From Pseudomonas sp. TH41 (GTDB taxonomy: Bacteria; Pseudomonadota; Gammaproteobacteria; Pseudomonadales; Pseudomonadaceae), in contig NZ_JAEKFH010000007.1 in the NCBI RefSeq assembly GCF_016650695.1, positions 186,001 to 250,000 of the forward strand: 64,000 bases of DNA. The letters run 5' to 3'. This document shows, in pieces, positions 34,929 to 44,379 of this stretch. The position numbers and the translations under genes were made by a program. Within the stretch, counting starts at the first letter, position 1. Each line of letters opens with the position of its first letter. The notes beneath the pieces were generated by a model. It saw only the letters and a program-made list of their open reading frames with translations. It searched no databases and was not told where the DNA came from.

Positions 34929-35798
34929 TTATTGTGGCCGGGCGCGAAGTTGTTGCTGCAGGTTCTGGATCTGCGCTTGAAGGGTGTTGATGGTGCGGGT
35001 GACCTGCGCGCGGAAAGCGTCGAACTCGGCGGTGTTGGTCGCGCCTTGGGGGCGGTTGTCCTGCTGGCTTTTCAGCACAATCATGTCTTGTTCCAGACGC
35101 TCGATGGCAGCGCTCGGGTTGCCTTGCTTCTTCAATGCGGCGATGTCGGCGTTGAGACTTTTAAGCTCCGCATCGACTTTGCCGGTATCGGCCGGGGCGC
35201 TTTTCAATGCGGCCAGGTCACTGCTCAAGGCTTTGACCTGCGCCTGCAATTGCGTGTTGGCGGTCTGGTACTCGGTGTTCTGAGCGGTTGCCTGCGCCAG
35301 GCGCTTATCCAGATCAGTGGTTTGCGCCGTCATCTGTGCCAGACGCTTGTCCAGATCCGAAGTCTGGCCTGCAACGCCTTGCTGTTGCTGGCTCTGATCC
35401 TGGAGTTTGCTTTCCAGTTGTTTGATTTGCAGTTTCAGCGCTTCGCTGTCGCTGGTGACGTTGGTCTGGCTGGCCACCACCTTGCCGGAAATGTCCTGCA
35501 AGCGCCCCGCCGCATCCTCACTGATGCGCGCGAAACTTTCCTGGGTCGCCACCAATTGCTGCTCCATCAGCGAGAGCTGCTGAAAGCTCCACCAGGCAAG
35601 GCCGGCGAACGCAAAGAACAAAGCGCCGACCAGCGCCCACAACGGCCCGGTGCTCGGCCCTTTGACCTTGACGACCGGTGCCGGCCGCGAATGCACGGAG
35701 GTGCGAGCGGTGGGTACAAAATCATCGTCGTCGAGGCTGTCGGCGCGCAGGCTGGGTACATTGTCGAAATCGTCGTTGGCATCGTTACGCATGGACAT
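34929..35798 (-). CDS. Coiled-coil inner-membrane protein
   Basis: 289 residues. An acidic cytoplasmic N-terminus (about 1-50) precedes one membrane helix (LWALVGALFFAFAGLAWWSF, about 53-72) and a long Gln/Leu/Lys-rich periplasmic coiled coil to the end, including DLDKRLAQMTAQ repeated as DLDKRLAQATAQ. No enzymatic motif is seen. The ATG at 35798 follows AAAGG. It may be a structural or cell-envelope scaffold protein; some databases label such proteins loosely as ATPases, but I see no Walker motifs. Confidence 0.75.
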   Translation of the reverse strand: MSMRNDANDDFDNVPSLRADSLDDDDFVPTARTSVHSRPAPVVKVKGPSTGPLWALVGALFFAFAGLAWWSFQQLSLMEQQLVATQESFARISEDAAGRLQDISGKVVASQTNVTSDSEALKLQIKQLESKLQDQSQQQQGVAGQTSDLDKRLAQMTAQTTDLDKRLAQATAQNTEYQTANTQLQAQVKALSSDLAALKSAPADTGKVDAELKSLNADIAALKKQGNPSAAIERLEQDMIVLKSQQDNRPQGATNTAEFDAFRAQVTRTINTLQAQIQNLQQQLRARPQ

Positions 35799-35905
35799 TG
35801 AGTCAACCTTTGTGGAACGCGGTGATGGCTTGATGCGGCGCAGTATAAACCCCACTGCCGCACCGATTGACCCTCAACCCCGAACTCGGTTCATTACCGG
35901 GATTG

Positions 35906-36898
35906 TCAGTGGAGGTCCTGGGCCTTCCACCAGCCACAGAATTCATCCAGGGCCGTCCAGAGACTGACCTTCGGATCGTAATCCAGATAATGCCGGGCGC
36001 GGCTGATGTCCAGGGTGAAATTTTTGTTCATGACTTGCATGCCCAGTCGCGACAACGTCGGCTCGGGACGACCGGGCCACAGCTTGCACACGCCCTCATT
36101 GAGCGCCCCGACGGTGTAGGCCAAACCGTAGGAACGATAGCGGGTTACTTGTGGGACTTCCATTTTGCGCATGACGTAATTGACCACATCCCACAACGGA
36201 ATCGGCGTGCCATTGCTGATGTTGTACGCCTTGCCCAACGCCGAACCGCTGGCCAGCAAACTGCTGAGCAACGCTTCATTGAGGTTTTGCACGCTGGTGA
36301 AATCAACCTTGTTCAGGCCATTGCCGACAATCGCCAGGCGCCCCTTGCGCTGCATCTTCAGCAGCCGCGGAAAGATGCTCATGTCACCGGCGCCGGTCAC
36401 GAAGCGCGGGCGCAGGGCCAGGGTTTCGAGGCCGAACTCCTGGGCACCGAAGACTTTTTGCTCGGCCAGGTACTTGGTGGCGGCGTAGGGATGCTTGAAC
36501 CGCTTGGGGACTTGTTCTTCAGTCAACCCGAGATGATCGCGACCATCGAAATAGATCGAGGGCGACGACAAATGCACCAGGCGGCGCACCCTTTGTTTCA
36601 GGCAGGCCTCGACCACGTTTTCGGTGACTTGCACGTTGCCTTGATGGAAGTCCTGATAACGCCCCCACACACCCACCGCGCCGGCGCAATGCACCACGGC
36701 CTCAACGTCTGAGCACAGCTCACGCGCCAGTTCCGGATCGCTCAAGTCGCCCTGAATGAACTCGGCGCCACGGCGCACCAGGTGTTCGACGCTTTCGGCC
36801 CGGCGACCATTGACCCGCACGTCCAGGCCCTGCTCCAGGGCAAAACGCGCAAAGCGTCCGCCGATGAAGCCGCTTGCGCCGGTAACCAGAATTTTCAT
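35906..36898 (-). CDS. NAD-dependent epimerase/dehydratase family protein
   Basis: 330 residues of the extended SDR family. The NAD-binding motif is TGASGFIGGRFARFAL, and the catalytic YxxxK is in HPYAATKYLAEQKVFG. The overall layout suggests the 3-beta-hydroxysteroid dehydrogenase/isomerase-like branch (VVHCAGAVGVWGRY, LVHLSSPSIYFDGRD). Substrate unknown. Same strand as argP upstream, with a 54-base gap. Confidence 0.85.
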   Translation of the reverse strand: MKILVTGASGFIGGRFARFALEQGLDVRVNGRRAESVEHLVRRGAEFIQGDLSDPELARELCSDVEAVVHCAGAVGVWGRYQDFHQGNVQVTENVVEACLKQRVRRLVHLSSPSIYFDGRDHLGLTEEQVPKRFKHPYAATKYLAEQKVFGAQEFGLETLALRPRFVTGAGDMSIFPRLLKMQRKGRLAIVGNGLNKVDFTSVQNLNEALLSSLLASGSALGKAYNISNGTPIPLWDVVNYVMRKMEVPQVTRYRSYGLAYTVGALNEGVCKLWPGRPEPTLSRLGMQVMNKNFTLDISRARHYLDYDPKVSLWTALDEFCGWWKAQDLH

Positions 36899-36952
36899 GT
36901 AGAGCTCCGATGTCTTTCGTTTTGCGTAATGCGTGAGTCTTGACGCTGCCCA

Positions 36953-37846
36953 TCAGTCCAACGGCACCAGCCATTGCTTCGACGAGCGCACCAATTGGTC
37001 GGTCAGTAACCCCAATAACTGGCCGCCATTGCGCCAATGATGCCAGTACAGCGGCACATCGATGGGCTTATCTGGCAAAAGCTCTACCAATAGGCCCCGT
37101 TCCAGTTGCTCGCGCACCTGTAATTCAGGCACCAGCCCCCAGCCAAGTCCTGCTTCCGTGAGGCGGATAAAGCCTTCGGACGACGGGCATAAATGGTGTT
37201 CGAAACCGCCATCCACACCGAGGGACGCAAGGTAGCGATGTTGCAGGAAGTCGTCGGGACCGAAGACCAGCGCCGGGGTTTTCGACAACTGATCGGCGCG
37301 AACACCTTCCGGGAAATGCCGGGCAATAAAGGCGGGACTGGCCAGCGCTCGATAGCGCATCGCGCCCAGCAACACGCTGCGCGCACCGGCCACCGGACGT
37401 TCGCTGGCACAGACGCAAGCCGCCACTTCACCGGCGCGCATGCGTTTGAGGCCGACGGTCTGATCCTCCACCACCAGATCGAGCAGCAGGTGTTGCTCCG
37501 CGCAAAATGCCCCCACCGCCTCTGCCCACCAGGTGGCGAGGCTGTCGGCGTTCAGTGCGATACGCAGACGTTCCGGCAGGCCTTCTTCGTCGAGCGCCGG
37601 CACCAGCGTTTGCAAATCCCGTTCGAGCAACCGCACCTGCTGCACATGGTTGAGCAGCCGTCGGCCAATTTCCGTTGGCGCGGGCGGAGTGACCCGCACC
37701 AGCACCGGTTGACCGACCCGCGCCTCCAGCAATTTGATGCGTTGGGAGATCGCCGATTGCGACAAGCCGAGCACCTGCGCGGCACGTTCGAAACCAGCCT
37801 GCTCGACCACGGCGGCCAAGGCAGACAGCAATTTATAGTCGAACAT
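36953..37846 (-). CDS. argP: LysR-family regulator ArgP
   Basis: 297 residues. The helix-turn-helix is FERAAQVLGLSQSAISQRIK, with the ArgP/LysG-type effector domain. ArgP senses lysine/arginine and activates the basic amino acid exporter gene. That exporter (argO) lies divergently 0.5 kb away, behind an ACT-domain gene, which supports the name. Confidence 0.88.
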   Translation of the reverse strand: MFDYKLLSALAAVVEQAGFERAAQVLGLSQSAISQRIKLLEARVGQPVLVRVTPPAPTEIGRRLLNHVQQVRLLERDLQTLVPALDEEGLPERLRIALNADSLATWWAEAVGAFCAEQHLLLDLVVEDQTVGLKRMRAGEVAACVCASERPVAGARSVLLGAMRYRALASPAFIARHFPEGVRADQLSKTPALVFGPDDFLQHRYLASLGVDGGFEHHLCPSSEGFIRLTEAGLGWGLVPELQVREQLERGLLVELLPDKPIDVPLYWHHWRNGGQLLGLLTDQLVRSSKQWLVPLD

Positions 37847-37942
37847 CAGTTTTCCTAATGAGCGATCAGCATGATTGGTTTTTCTTATACAGGTTAGCAG
37901 CGGAGAATGCCCGACAAGAACTCTTGAACAAGGAATACCGAC

Positions 37943-38344
37943 ATGGCTGGCGAAACGTCATTGGCCACTCTTTTGCGCAGCATGAGCCCGCAACTCAACG
38001 CTGGCGATTACGTGTTCTGCACCCTGCGCGACGGCAAGCTACCGGCGGACCTTGAGATCATCGGCAGCTTTCGCGAACAGGAAGGTCTGACGGTGATTCT
38101 CGAGCGCTCCCATGCCGAGAAGGCCGGTTTCAGTTTCGATTACATCGCCGCGTGGATCACCTTGAACGTGCATTCGGCCCTCGAAGCCGTCGGCCTGACC
38201 GCCGCGTTCGCGACGGCACTGGGCAACGCCGGCATCAGCTGCAATGTGATCGCCGGTTACTACCACGACCACTTATTCGTCGGTCAGTCCCATGCCCAAC
38301 GCGCGATGCAAGTGCTGCGCGATCTGGCAGCCAACGGGGAGTAA
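37943..38344 (+). CDS. ACT-domain protein
   Basis: 133 residues, two ACT-like halves (LNAGDYVFCTLRDGKLPADL at the start, AAFATALGNAGISCNVIAGY near the end). ACT domains bind amino acids and regulate enzymes or transporters. Its place between argP and argO, with only 7 bases to the exporter start, suggests it takes part in sensing or buffering the exported amino acid. That is inference; no experiment is known to me. Confidence 0.82.
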   Translation: MAGETSLATLLRSMSPQLNAGDYVFCTLRDGKLPADLEIIGSFREQEGLTVILERSHAEKAGFSFDYIAAWITLNVHSALEAVGLTAAFATALGNAGISCNVIAGYYHDHLFVGQSHAQRAMQVLRDLAANGE

Positions 38345-38351
38345 ACAGCTT

Positions 38352-38954
38352 ATGTGGCAAAGTTATGTAAACGGCCTGTTAGTGGCCGCCGGGCTGATCA
38401 TGGCGATCGGCACTCAGAACGCCTTTGTGCTCGCTCAAAGCCTTCGGCGCGAACATCACCTGCCGGTGGCAGCGCTCTGTGTGACGTGCGATGCATTATT
38501 GGTCGCCGCCGGCGTATTCGGCCTGGCGACGGTGCTGGCGCAAAACCCGACCTTGCTGGCCGTTGCCCGTTGGGGGGGCGCCGTATTTCTGATCTGGTAT
38601 GGCAGTCAGGCGCTGCGTCGGGCCTGTTCGAAACAAAGTTTACAGCAGGGTGAGCACCAGACCGTACGCTCACTGCGAGCGGTGATGCTCAGCGCCCTGG
38701 CCGTGACGCTGCTCAACCCGCACGTCTATCTGGACACGGTGCTGCTGATCGGCTCCCTCGGCGCTCAACAGACTGAGCCCGGCGCTTATGTCGTCGGCGC
38801 GGCCAGCGCATCGTTGCTGTGGTTTTTCACACTGGCGCTGGGTGCGGCCTGGTTGGCACCCTGGCTGGCGCGGCCGAGTACCTGGCGAATCCTCGATTTG
38901 CTGGTGGCGGTGATGATGTTCACTGTGGCCTTTCAATTAATCACCACGCCCTGA
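38352..38954 (+). CDS. argO: LysE/ArgO-family basic amino acid exporter
   Basis: 200 residues, about six membrane helices, starting MWQSYVNGLLVAAGLIMAIG. The family motif is GTQNAFVLAQSLRR, with the conserved NPHVYLD segment in the middle. It exports arginine and lysine or toxic analogues. It is in the same operon as the ACT gene and presumably activated by ArgP. Confidence 0.9.
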   Translation: MWQSYVNGLLVAAGLIMAIGTQNAFVLAQSLRREHHLPVAALCVTCDALLVAAGVFGLATVLAQNPTLLAVARWGGAVFLIWYGSQALRRACSKQSLQQGEHQTVRSLRAVMLSALAVTLLNPHVYLDTVLLIGSLGAQQTEPGAYVVGAASASLLWFFTLALGAAWLAPWLARPSTWRILDLLVAVMMFTVAFQLITTP

Positions 38955-39130
38955 TTATTCCAAAAGGCTCTGGAACCTCTATCCCACACAGTTGTTGCGT
39001 GGTTATGCCGTCCCCCCGGTGCTATGATCCGGTTCGCTGCGCCGCAAAGAGTACAAACTCCCCGGCGCTTGTCTGGCCGCCCGTGATCGGCCTTGCGCTC
39101 ACCGCAACTGACCTGATTAGGAGAATCATC

Positions 39131-39727
39131 ATGGCTTTCGAATTGCCGCCGCTGCCTTACGCACACGATGCCCTGCAGCCGCACATTTCCAAGGAAACTC
39201 TGGAATACCACCACGACAAGCACCACAACACCTACGTCGTGAACCTGAACAACCTGGTGCCAGGCACCGAGTTCGAAGGCAAGACTCTGGAACAAATCGT
39301 CAAGACTTCCTCGGGTGGCATCTTCAACAACGCTGCTCAAGTCTGGAACCACACTTTCTACTGGAACTGCATGGCGCCAAACGCCGGCGGTCAACCAACC
39401 GGCGCGCTGGCTGAAGCCATCAACGCAGCCTTCGGTTCGTTCGACAAGTTCAAGGAAGAGTTCAGCAAGACGTCCATCGGCACCTTCGGTTCCGGTTGGG
39501 GCTGGCTGGTGAAAAAGGCTGACGGTTCCCTGGCCCTGGCCAGCACCATCGGCGCCGGCAACCCGCTGACCAGCGGCGACACCCCGCTGCTGACCTGCGA
39601 CGTCTGGGAACACGCTTACTACATCGACTACCGCAACGTTCGTCCAAAGTATGTCGAAGCGTTCTGGAACCTGGTCAACTGGAAATTCGTGGCTGAGCAG
39701 TTCGAGGGCAAAACCTTCACCGCTTAA
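39131..39727 (+). CDS. sodB: Superoxide dismutase, iron type
   Basis: 198 residues. Metal ligands are visible: His27 region (EYHHDKHHNTYVVNLN), the His in QVWNHTFYWNCM, and Asp and His in CDVWEHAYYIDYRN. The sequence FYWNCM and GSGWGWLV pattern is typical of Fe-SOD. It dismutates superoxide in the cytoplasm. AGGAG precedes the ATG at 39131. A bidirectional terminator follows at 39845-39876, beyond a REPIN. Confidence 0.95.
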   Translation: MAFELPPLPYAHDALQPHISKETLEYHHDKHHNTYVVNLNNLVPGTEFEGKTLEQIVKTSSGGIFNNAAQVWNHTFYWNCMAPNAGGQPTGALAEAINAAFGSFDKFKEEFSKTSIGTFGSGWGWLVKKADGSLALASTIGAGNPLTSGDTPLLTCDVWEHAYYIDYRNVRPKYVEAFWNLVNWKFVAEQFEGKTFTA

Positions 39728-39735
39728 GATCGACT

Positions 39736-39833
39736 GTAGGAGCGAGCTTGCTCGCGATAGACGTTAACGATAACGCGTGTTTACTGGCTAAACGCGGCGT
39801 TCTTGAGTCCATCGCGAGCAAGCTCGCTCCTAC
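39736..39833. repeat. REPIN, class A
   Basis: GTAGGAGCGAGCTTGCTCGC, inner GTTAACGATAACGCG, and GAGCAAGCTCGCTCCTAC, between the sodB stop and its terminator. Confidence 0.9.
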
Positions 39834-39844
39834 AACAGGCCATA

Positions 39845-39876
39845 AAAAAACCCGCTGACGAATCAGCGGGTTTTTT
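39845..39876. terminator. Bidirectional terminator between sodB and the NIF3-like gene
   Basis: AAAAAACCCGCTGA, loop CGAA, TCAGCGGGTTTTTT: a 14-bp perfect stem with A/T tails at both ends. It serves sodB on the plus strand and the NIF3-like gene on the minus strand. Confidence 0.93.
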
Positions 39877-39892
39877 ATTGCCTGTTGCAGGA

Positions 39893-40204
39893 TCAGAAAT
39901 CCTCCAACCGCCACACCTCGTAAGCCGGTGTCTCGTAGGGATGACTCGCTTTCAGAGCCATCACCACCGAACGAATCAACTCATCCGCCACCACCAGCTC
40001 AACTTTCCATTCCTCAACGTGCTCGACCTGCCCCGCTTCGCCAATGAACGGCTGACTGCCGTCCAATGGCCGAAACTGACCTTGCCCAAGCACCTGCCAC
40101 GCGCAGTGATCATAAGCCCCGATTCGCCCACCACCGGCAGCGAACACGGCACTTTTGACCAGCTCTACATGACTGTCCGGAACAAAAAAGCTGAGCTTGT
40201 ACAC
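39893..40204 (-). CDS. NIF3-like (YqfO-type) small protein
   Basis: 103 residues from a GTG at 40204, which gives the family start YKLSFFVPDSHVELVKSAVF. It has a Gly-rich loop (AAGGGRIGAYDHC) and the ending SHPYETPAYEVWRLEDF. This is the NIF3/CutA-like small domain of unknown function. It begins 5 bases after the purL stop and is probably cotranscribed. A longer ATG start (40222) would overlap purL. Confidence 0.82.
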   Translation of the reverse strand: MYKLSFFVPDSHVELVKSAVFAAGGGRIGAYDHCAWQVLGQGQFRPLDGSQPFIGEAGQVEHVEEWKVELVVADELIRSVVMALKASHPYETPAYEVWRLEDF

Positions 40205-40209
40205 GGCGC

Positions 40210-43200
40210 TTAGTTCACCCACACGCGAGCATTACGGAACATACGCATCCAAGGTGCGTCTTCGTTCCAGTCTTCCGAACGCCACGAGTTCTGCACTGCG
40301 CGGAACACACGCTCCGGGTGCGGCATCATGATGGTCACGCGACCGTCACGGCTGGTCAGCCCGGTGATCCCGCGTGGCGAGCCGTTCGGGTTGGCCGGGT
40401 ATTGCTCGGTGACCTTGCCATGGTTGTCGACGAAACGCATGGCCACGCAACCCGACAGATCAGCTTCCAGCAACGCTTCTTCGCTGGCGAACTCGGCATG
40501 ACCTTCGCCGTGAGCGATGGCGATCGGCATGCGCGAACCGGCCATGCCCTGCAGGAAGATCGAATTCGATTCCTGAACCTGAACCATCGCCACGCGTGCT
40601 TCGAACTGTTCGGAACGGTTACGCACGAAGTGCGGCCAGAACTCGCTGCCCGGGATCAGTTCATGCAGGTTGGACATCATCTGGCAACCGTTGCACACGC
40701 CGAGGGTGAAGCTGTCGTTACGTTCGAAGAAGCCCTGGAACGCATCGCGAGCACGGCTGTTGAACAGCGCGGACTTGGCCCAGCCTTCACCGGCACCCAA
40801 AACGTCGCCGTAGGAGAAACCGCCGCACGCCACCAGACCTTTGAACTCGTTCAGGTCGACACGGCCGGCCAGAATGTCGCTCATGTGCACGTCGATCGCG
40901 TTGAAACCGGCGCGGTCGAACGCGGCCGCCATTTCCACCTGACCGTTGACGCCCTGCTCACGCAGCACGGCAACTTGTGGGCGGATGCCTTTCTTGATGT
41001 AAGGCGCGGCGACGTCCTGGTTGACGTCGAAGCTCAGCTTGACGCTCAAGCCCGGGTTGTCTTCTTCCAGCAGCACGTCGAACTCTTGCTCGGCGCAGTC
41101 GGCGTTATCACGCAGACGCTGGATCTGGTAGCTGGTCTCGGCCCACTGACGTTGCAGCAGACGGCGCTGACCTTCGAACACGGTTTCGCCGTTGAAGGTG
41201 ATGTTGATCTGGCCGTTGTTCATCGGCTGACCGATCACCGACACACAGTCGCCCAAACCGGCAGCACTGAACTGCGCGAGGATGTCCGGTGTGGCGTCCT
41301 GACGAACCTGAATCACCGCACCCAGTTCTTCGTTGAACAGGATGGCAGCGATGTCGGCGGACGTTTCTGCCAGACCGTCGAGGTTCAGGCTCAGACCGCA
41401 GTGGCCGGCGAACGCCATTTCCACCACGCTGGTCAGCAGACCGCCGTCGGAACGGTCGTGGTAAGCCAGCAGGTGACCATCGGCGTTGAGGCCCTGGATC
41501 ACCGCGAAGAAGGCTTTCAGGTCTTCGGCGTCATCGACGTCCGGCGCTTGCGAGCCAAGCTTGCCGTGAACCTGAGCGAGAATCGAGGCGCCCATGCGGT
41601 TCTGGCCACGGCCCAGATCGATCAGGATCAGGTCGGTGGTGCCTTTGTTCATGCGCAATTCCGGCGTCAGGGTTTGACGAATGTCAGCCACTGGCGCGAA
41701 ACCGGTCACGATCAGGGACATCGGCGACGTCACGGTCTTGTCGACGCCTTCGTCATTCCAGCGCGTGGCCATGGACATCGAGTCCTTGCCCACTGGAATG
41801 GTGATGCCCAGGTCAGGACACAGTTCCATGCCGACCGCTTTCACGGTGTCATACAGACGCGCATCTTCGCCCGGGTGACCGGCAGCGGACATCCAGTTGG
41901 CCGACAGTTTGATGTCGGAGATCTTGTTGATACGCGAAGCGGCGATGTTGGTCAGGGTTTCGCCGATGGCCATGCGGCCCGACGCCGGAGCGTCCAGCAG
42001 TGCCAGCGGAGTCCGCTCGCCCATGGCCATGGCTTCACCGGTGTAAACGTCGAAGCTGGTGGCGGTGACGGCAACGTCAGCCACCGGAACCTGCCACGGG
42101 CCGACCATTTGGTCACGGGCCACGAGGCCGGTGATGGTGCGGTCGCCGATGGTGATCAGGAAGCTTTTGCTGGCCACGGCCGGGTGATGCAGGACGCGCT
42201 CGACGCAGTCGGCAATTTCCAGCGTGCTTGGATCGAAGTCGTCGCCCAGTTCGTTTTCACGAACGGCCGAACGATGCATGCGTGGCGCTTTGCCCAGCAG
42301 CACTTCGAGTGGCATGTCCACCGGGCTGTTGCCGAAGTGGCTATCGGTGACGGTCAGTTGCGGTTCGGCAGTGGCTTCACCGACGACAGCAAACGGGCAA
42401 CGCTCACGTTCGCAGATCGCCTGGAAGCGGTCGAAGTCGGCCGGGCCCACCGCCAGAACGTAACGTTCCTGGGATTCGTTACTCCAGATTTCGTGCGGGG
42501 CCATGCCCGGCTCGTCGTTTGGAATGTTGCGCAGCTCGAAGCGACCGCCACGGTTGCCGTCGTTGACCAGCTCCGGGAAGGCGTTGGACAGACCGCCCGC
42601 GCCGACGTCGTGGATGAAGCTGATCGGGTTTTTGTCACCCAATTGCCAGCAACGGTCGATGACTTCCTGGCAGCGACGTTCCATCTCAGGGTTTTCGCGC
42701 TGTACCGATGCGAAGTCCAGGTCCGCCGAGCTGGTGCCGGTGGCCATGGAGGAAGCCGCGCCGCCGCCCAGACCGATCAGCATCGCCGGGCCGCCGAGCA
42801 CGATCAGCTTGGAGCCAACGGTGATCTCGCCTTTCTGTACGTGTTCGGCACGGATGTTACCCATGCCGCCGGCCAGCATGATCGGCTTGTGGTAACCGCG
42901 AACTTCGTCGCCACGCGGAGTGGTGATCGACTGTTCGAAGGTACGGAAATAACCGGTCAGGGCCGGACGACCGAATTCGTTGTTGAACGCGGCGCCACCC
43001 AGTGGGCCTTCGATCATGATGTCCAGCGCGGTGACGATGCGCTCCGGCTTGCCGTACGGCACTTCCCACGGCTGTTCGAAGCCCGGGATTTGCAGGTTGG
43101 ACACGGTGAAACCGGTCAGGCCAGCCTTCGGCTTGGCGCCGCGACCGGTAGCGCCTTCGTCGCGAATCTCGCCACCGGAACCGGTGGATGCGCCCGGGAA

Positions 43201-44106
43201 CGGGGCAATCGCGGTCGGGTGGTTGTGCGTTTCGACTTTCATCAGGATGTGCACCGGTTCCTGCACCGCGCCGTACTGGCGGGTTTCAGGGTCCGGGAAG
43301 AAACGGCCGGCAACGTTGCCGACGATCACCGAGGCGTTGTCCTTGTAAGCCGACAGAACGCCTTCGCTGTGCATCACGTAGGTGTTCTTGATCATGCCGA
43401 ACAAGCTTTTTTCCTGGCTCTGACCGTCGATGTCCCAACTGGCGTTGAAGATCTTGTGACGGCAGTGCTCGGAGTTCGCCTGGGCGAACATCATCAGTTC
43501 GATGTCATGCGGGTTGCGTTTCAAGCCGACGAAGGCATTGACCAGGTAGTCGATCTCGTCTTCGGCCAGGGCCAGGCCCAGCTCGGTGTTGGCTTTTTCC
43601 AGCGCGGCGCGGCCGCCACCCAGCACGTCGATCGCGGTCAGCGGCTTGGGTTCGGCGTGGCTGAACAGACCGGCAGCCTGTTCAAGGTTACCGAGGACGA
43701 TCTGGGTCATGCGGTCGTGCAAGGCATCGGAAATCAGCTGTGCTTCGGCGTCGCTGAACTGGCCGGCCACGTAGAACGCGATGCCGCGCTCCAGGCGCTG
43801 GATCTTGCTCAGGCCGCAGTTGCGAGCGATGTCGCTGGCTTTACTGGACCATGGAGAGATAGTGCCAAACCGTGGCAACACCAGGAACAGACGACCGGTC
43901 GGTTCTTGAACCGGAACACTTGGGCCGTACTTCAGAAGGCGCGCAAGCACCTGCTGTTCGTCGCCGGTCAGGACGCCGGTAACTTCGGCGAAGTGAGCGA
44001 ACTCAGCATACAGGCCGCTGACAGCCGGGACCTTCTGGCTCAGTTGCTCAAGGAGTTTGCTGTGGCGAAAGGCAGAAAGGGCAGGAGCGCCGCGCAGGAT
44101 CAACAT
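40210..44106 (-). CDS. purL: Phosphoribosylformylglycinamidine synthase (single-chain PurL)
   Basis: 1298 residues, the long proteobacterial form fusing the synthetase and glutaminase. The N-terminal PurS-like domain is followed by the ATP-binding FGAM synthetase repeats (GRGAKPKAGLTGFTVSNLQI, KVETHNHPTAIAPFPGASTG). The C-terminal class I glutaminase has its nucleophile in LGVCNGCQMM and the His/Glu pair in IAIAHGEGHAEF. It makes FGAM from FGAR, glutamine and ATP in purine synthesis. Divergent from mltF. Confidence 0.97.
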   Translation of the reverse strand: MLILRGAPALSAFRHSKLLEQLSQKVPAVSGLYAEFAHFAEVTGVLTGDEQQVLARLLKYGPSVPVQEPTGRLFLVLPRFGTISPWSSKASDIARNCGLSKIQRLERGIAFYVAGQFSDAEAQLISDALHDRMTQIVLGNLEQAAGLFSHAEPKPLTAIDVLGGGRAALEKANTELGLALAEDEIDYLVNAFVGLKRNPHDIELMMFAQANSEHCRHKIFNASWDIDGQSQEKSLFGMIKNTYVMHSEGVLSAYKDNASVIVGNVAGRFFPDPETRQYGAVQEPVHILMKVETHNHPTAIAPFPGASTGSGGEIRDEGATGRGAKPKAGLTGFTVSNLQIPGFEQPWEVPYGKPERIVTALDIMIEGPLGGAAFNNEFGRPALTGYFRTFEQSITTPRGDEVRGYHKPIMLAGGMGNIRAEHVQKGEITVGSKLIVLGGPAMLIGLGGGAASSMATGTSSADLDFASVQRENPEMERRCQEVIDRCWQLGDKNPISFIHDVGAGGLSNAFPELVNDGNRGGRFELRNIPNDEPGMAPHEIWSNESQERYVLAVGPADFDRFQAICERERCPFAVVGEATAEPQLTVTDSHFGNSPVDMPLEVLLGKAPRMHRSAVRENELGDDFDPSTLEIADCVERVLHHPAVASKSFLITIGDRTITGLVARDQMVGPWQVPVADVAVTATSFDVYTGEAMAMGERTPLALLDAPASGRMAIGETLTNIAASRINKISDIKLSANWMSAAGHPGEDARLYDTVKAVGMELCPDLGITIPVGKDSMSMATRWNDEGVDKTVTSPMSLIVTGFAPVADIRQTLTPELRMNKGTTDLILIDLGRGQNRMGASILAQVHGKLGSQAPDVDDAEDLKAFFAVIQGLNADGHLLAYHDRSDGGLLTSVVEMAFAGHCGLSLNLDGLAETSADIAAILFNEELGAVIQVRQDATPDILAQFSAAGLGDCVSVIGQPMNNGQINITFNGETVFEGQRRLLQRQWAETSYQIQRLRDNADCAEQEFDVLLEEDNPGLSVKLSFDVNQDVAAPYIKKGIRPQVAVLREQGVNGQVEMAAAFDRAGFNAIDVHMSDILAGRVDLNEFKGLVACGGFSYGDVLGAGEGWAKSALFNSRARDAFQGFFERNDSFTLGVCNGCQMMSNLHELIPGSEFWPHFVRNRSEQFEARVAMVQVQESNSIFLQGMAGSRMPIAIAHGEGHAEFASEEALLEADLSGCVAMRFVDNHGKVTEQYPANPNGSPRGITGLTSRDGRVTIMMPHPERVFRAVQNSWRSEDWNEDAPWMRMFRNARVWVN

Positions 44107-44379
44107 CTTCGGGACAGCCTCGGGAGGGGTGTGCTTTGAGGCCGTGCATTCTAGCCTAAACCGCCCGCGACATCACCCGAAACGGTACGCGAGGCTGTAC
44201 CCGAACGTCGGGCCGGGGATTTGGGCGCTAATCAACGGTTCGCCGGGGGTTATTTTTACGCTCATAAATTGCCATTTGAGCCCATTCCTGCGGGCTCCAA
44301 GCGGGTTTCCAGCTCTCTAGCAGACAAGCCCTTCGCTGTCGAGATATGGCGCTCGTGGTCCTTTGCGTATACTGCGCAG

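Noticed and set aside
40318..44139. A 1273-codon reading frame antisense to purL
   Set aside because: It is a shadow frame of a GC-rich gene: the composition is His/Gly/Val/Gln-rich, has no recognisable domain, and lies wholly opposite a textbook PurL.
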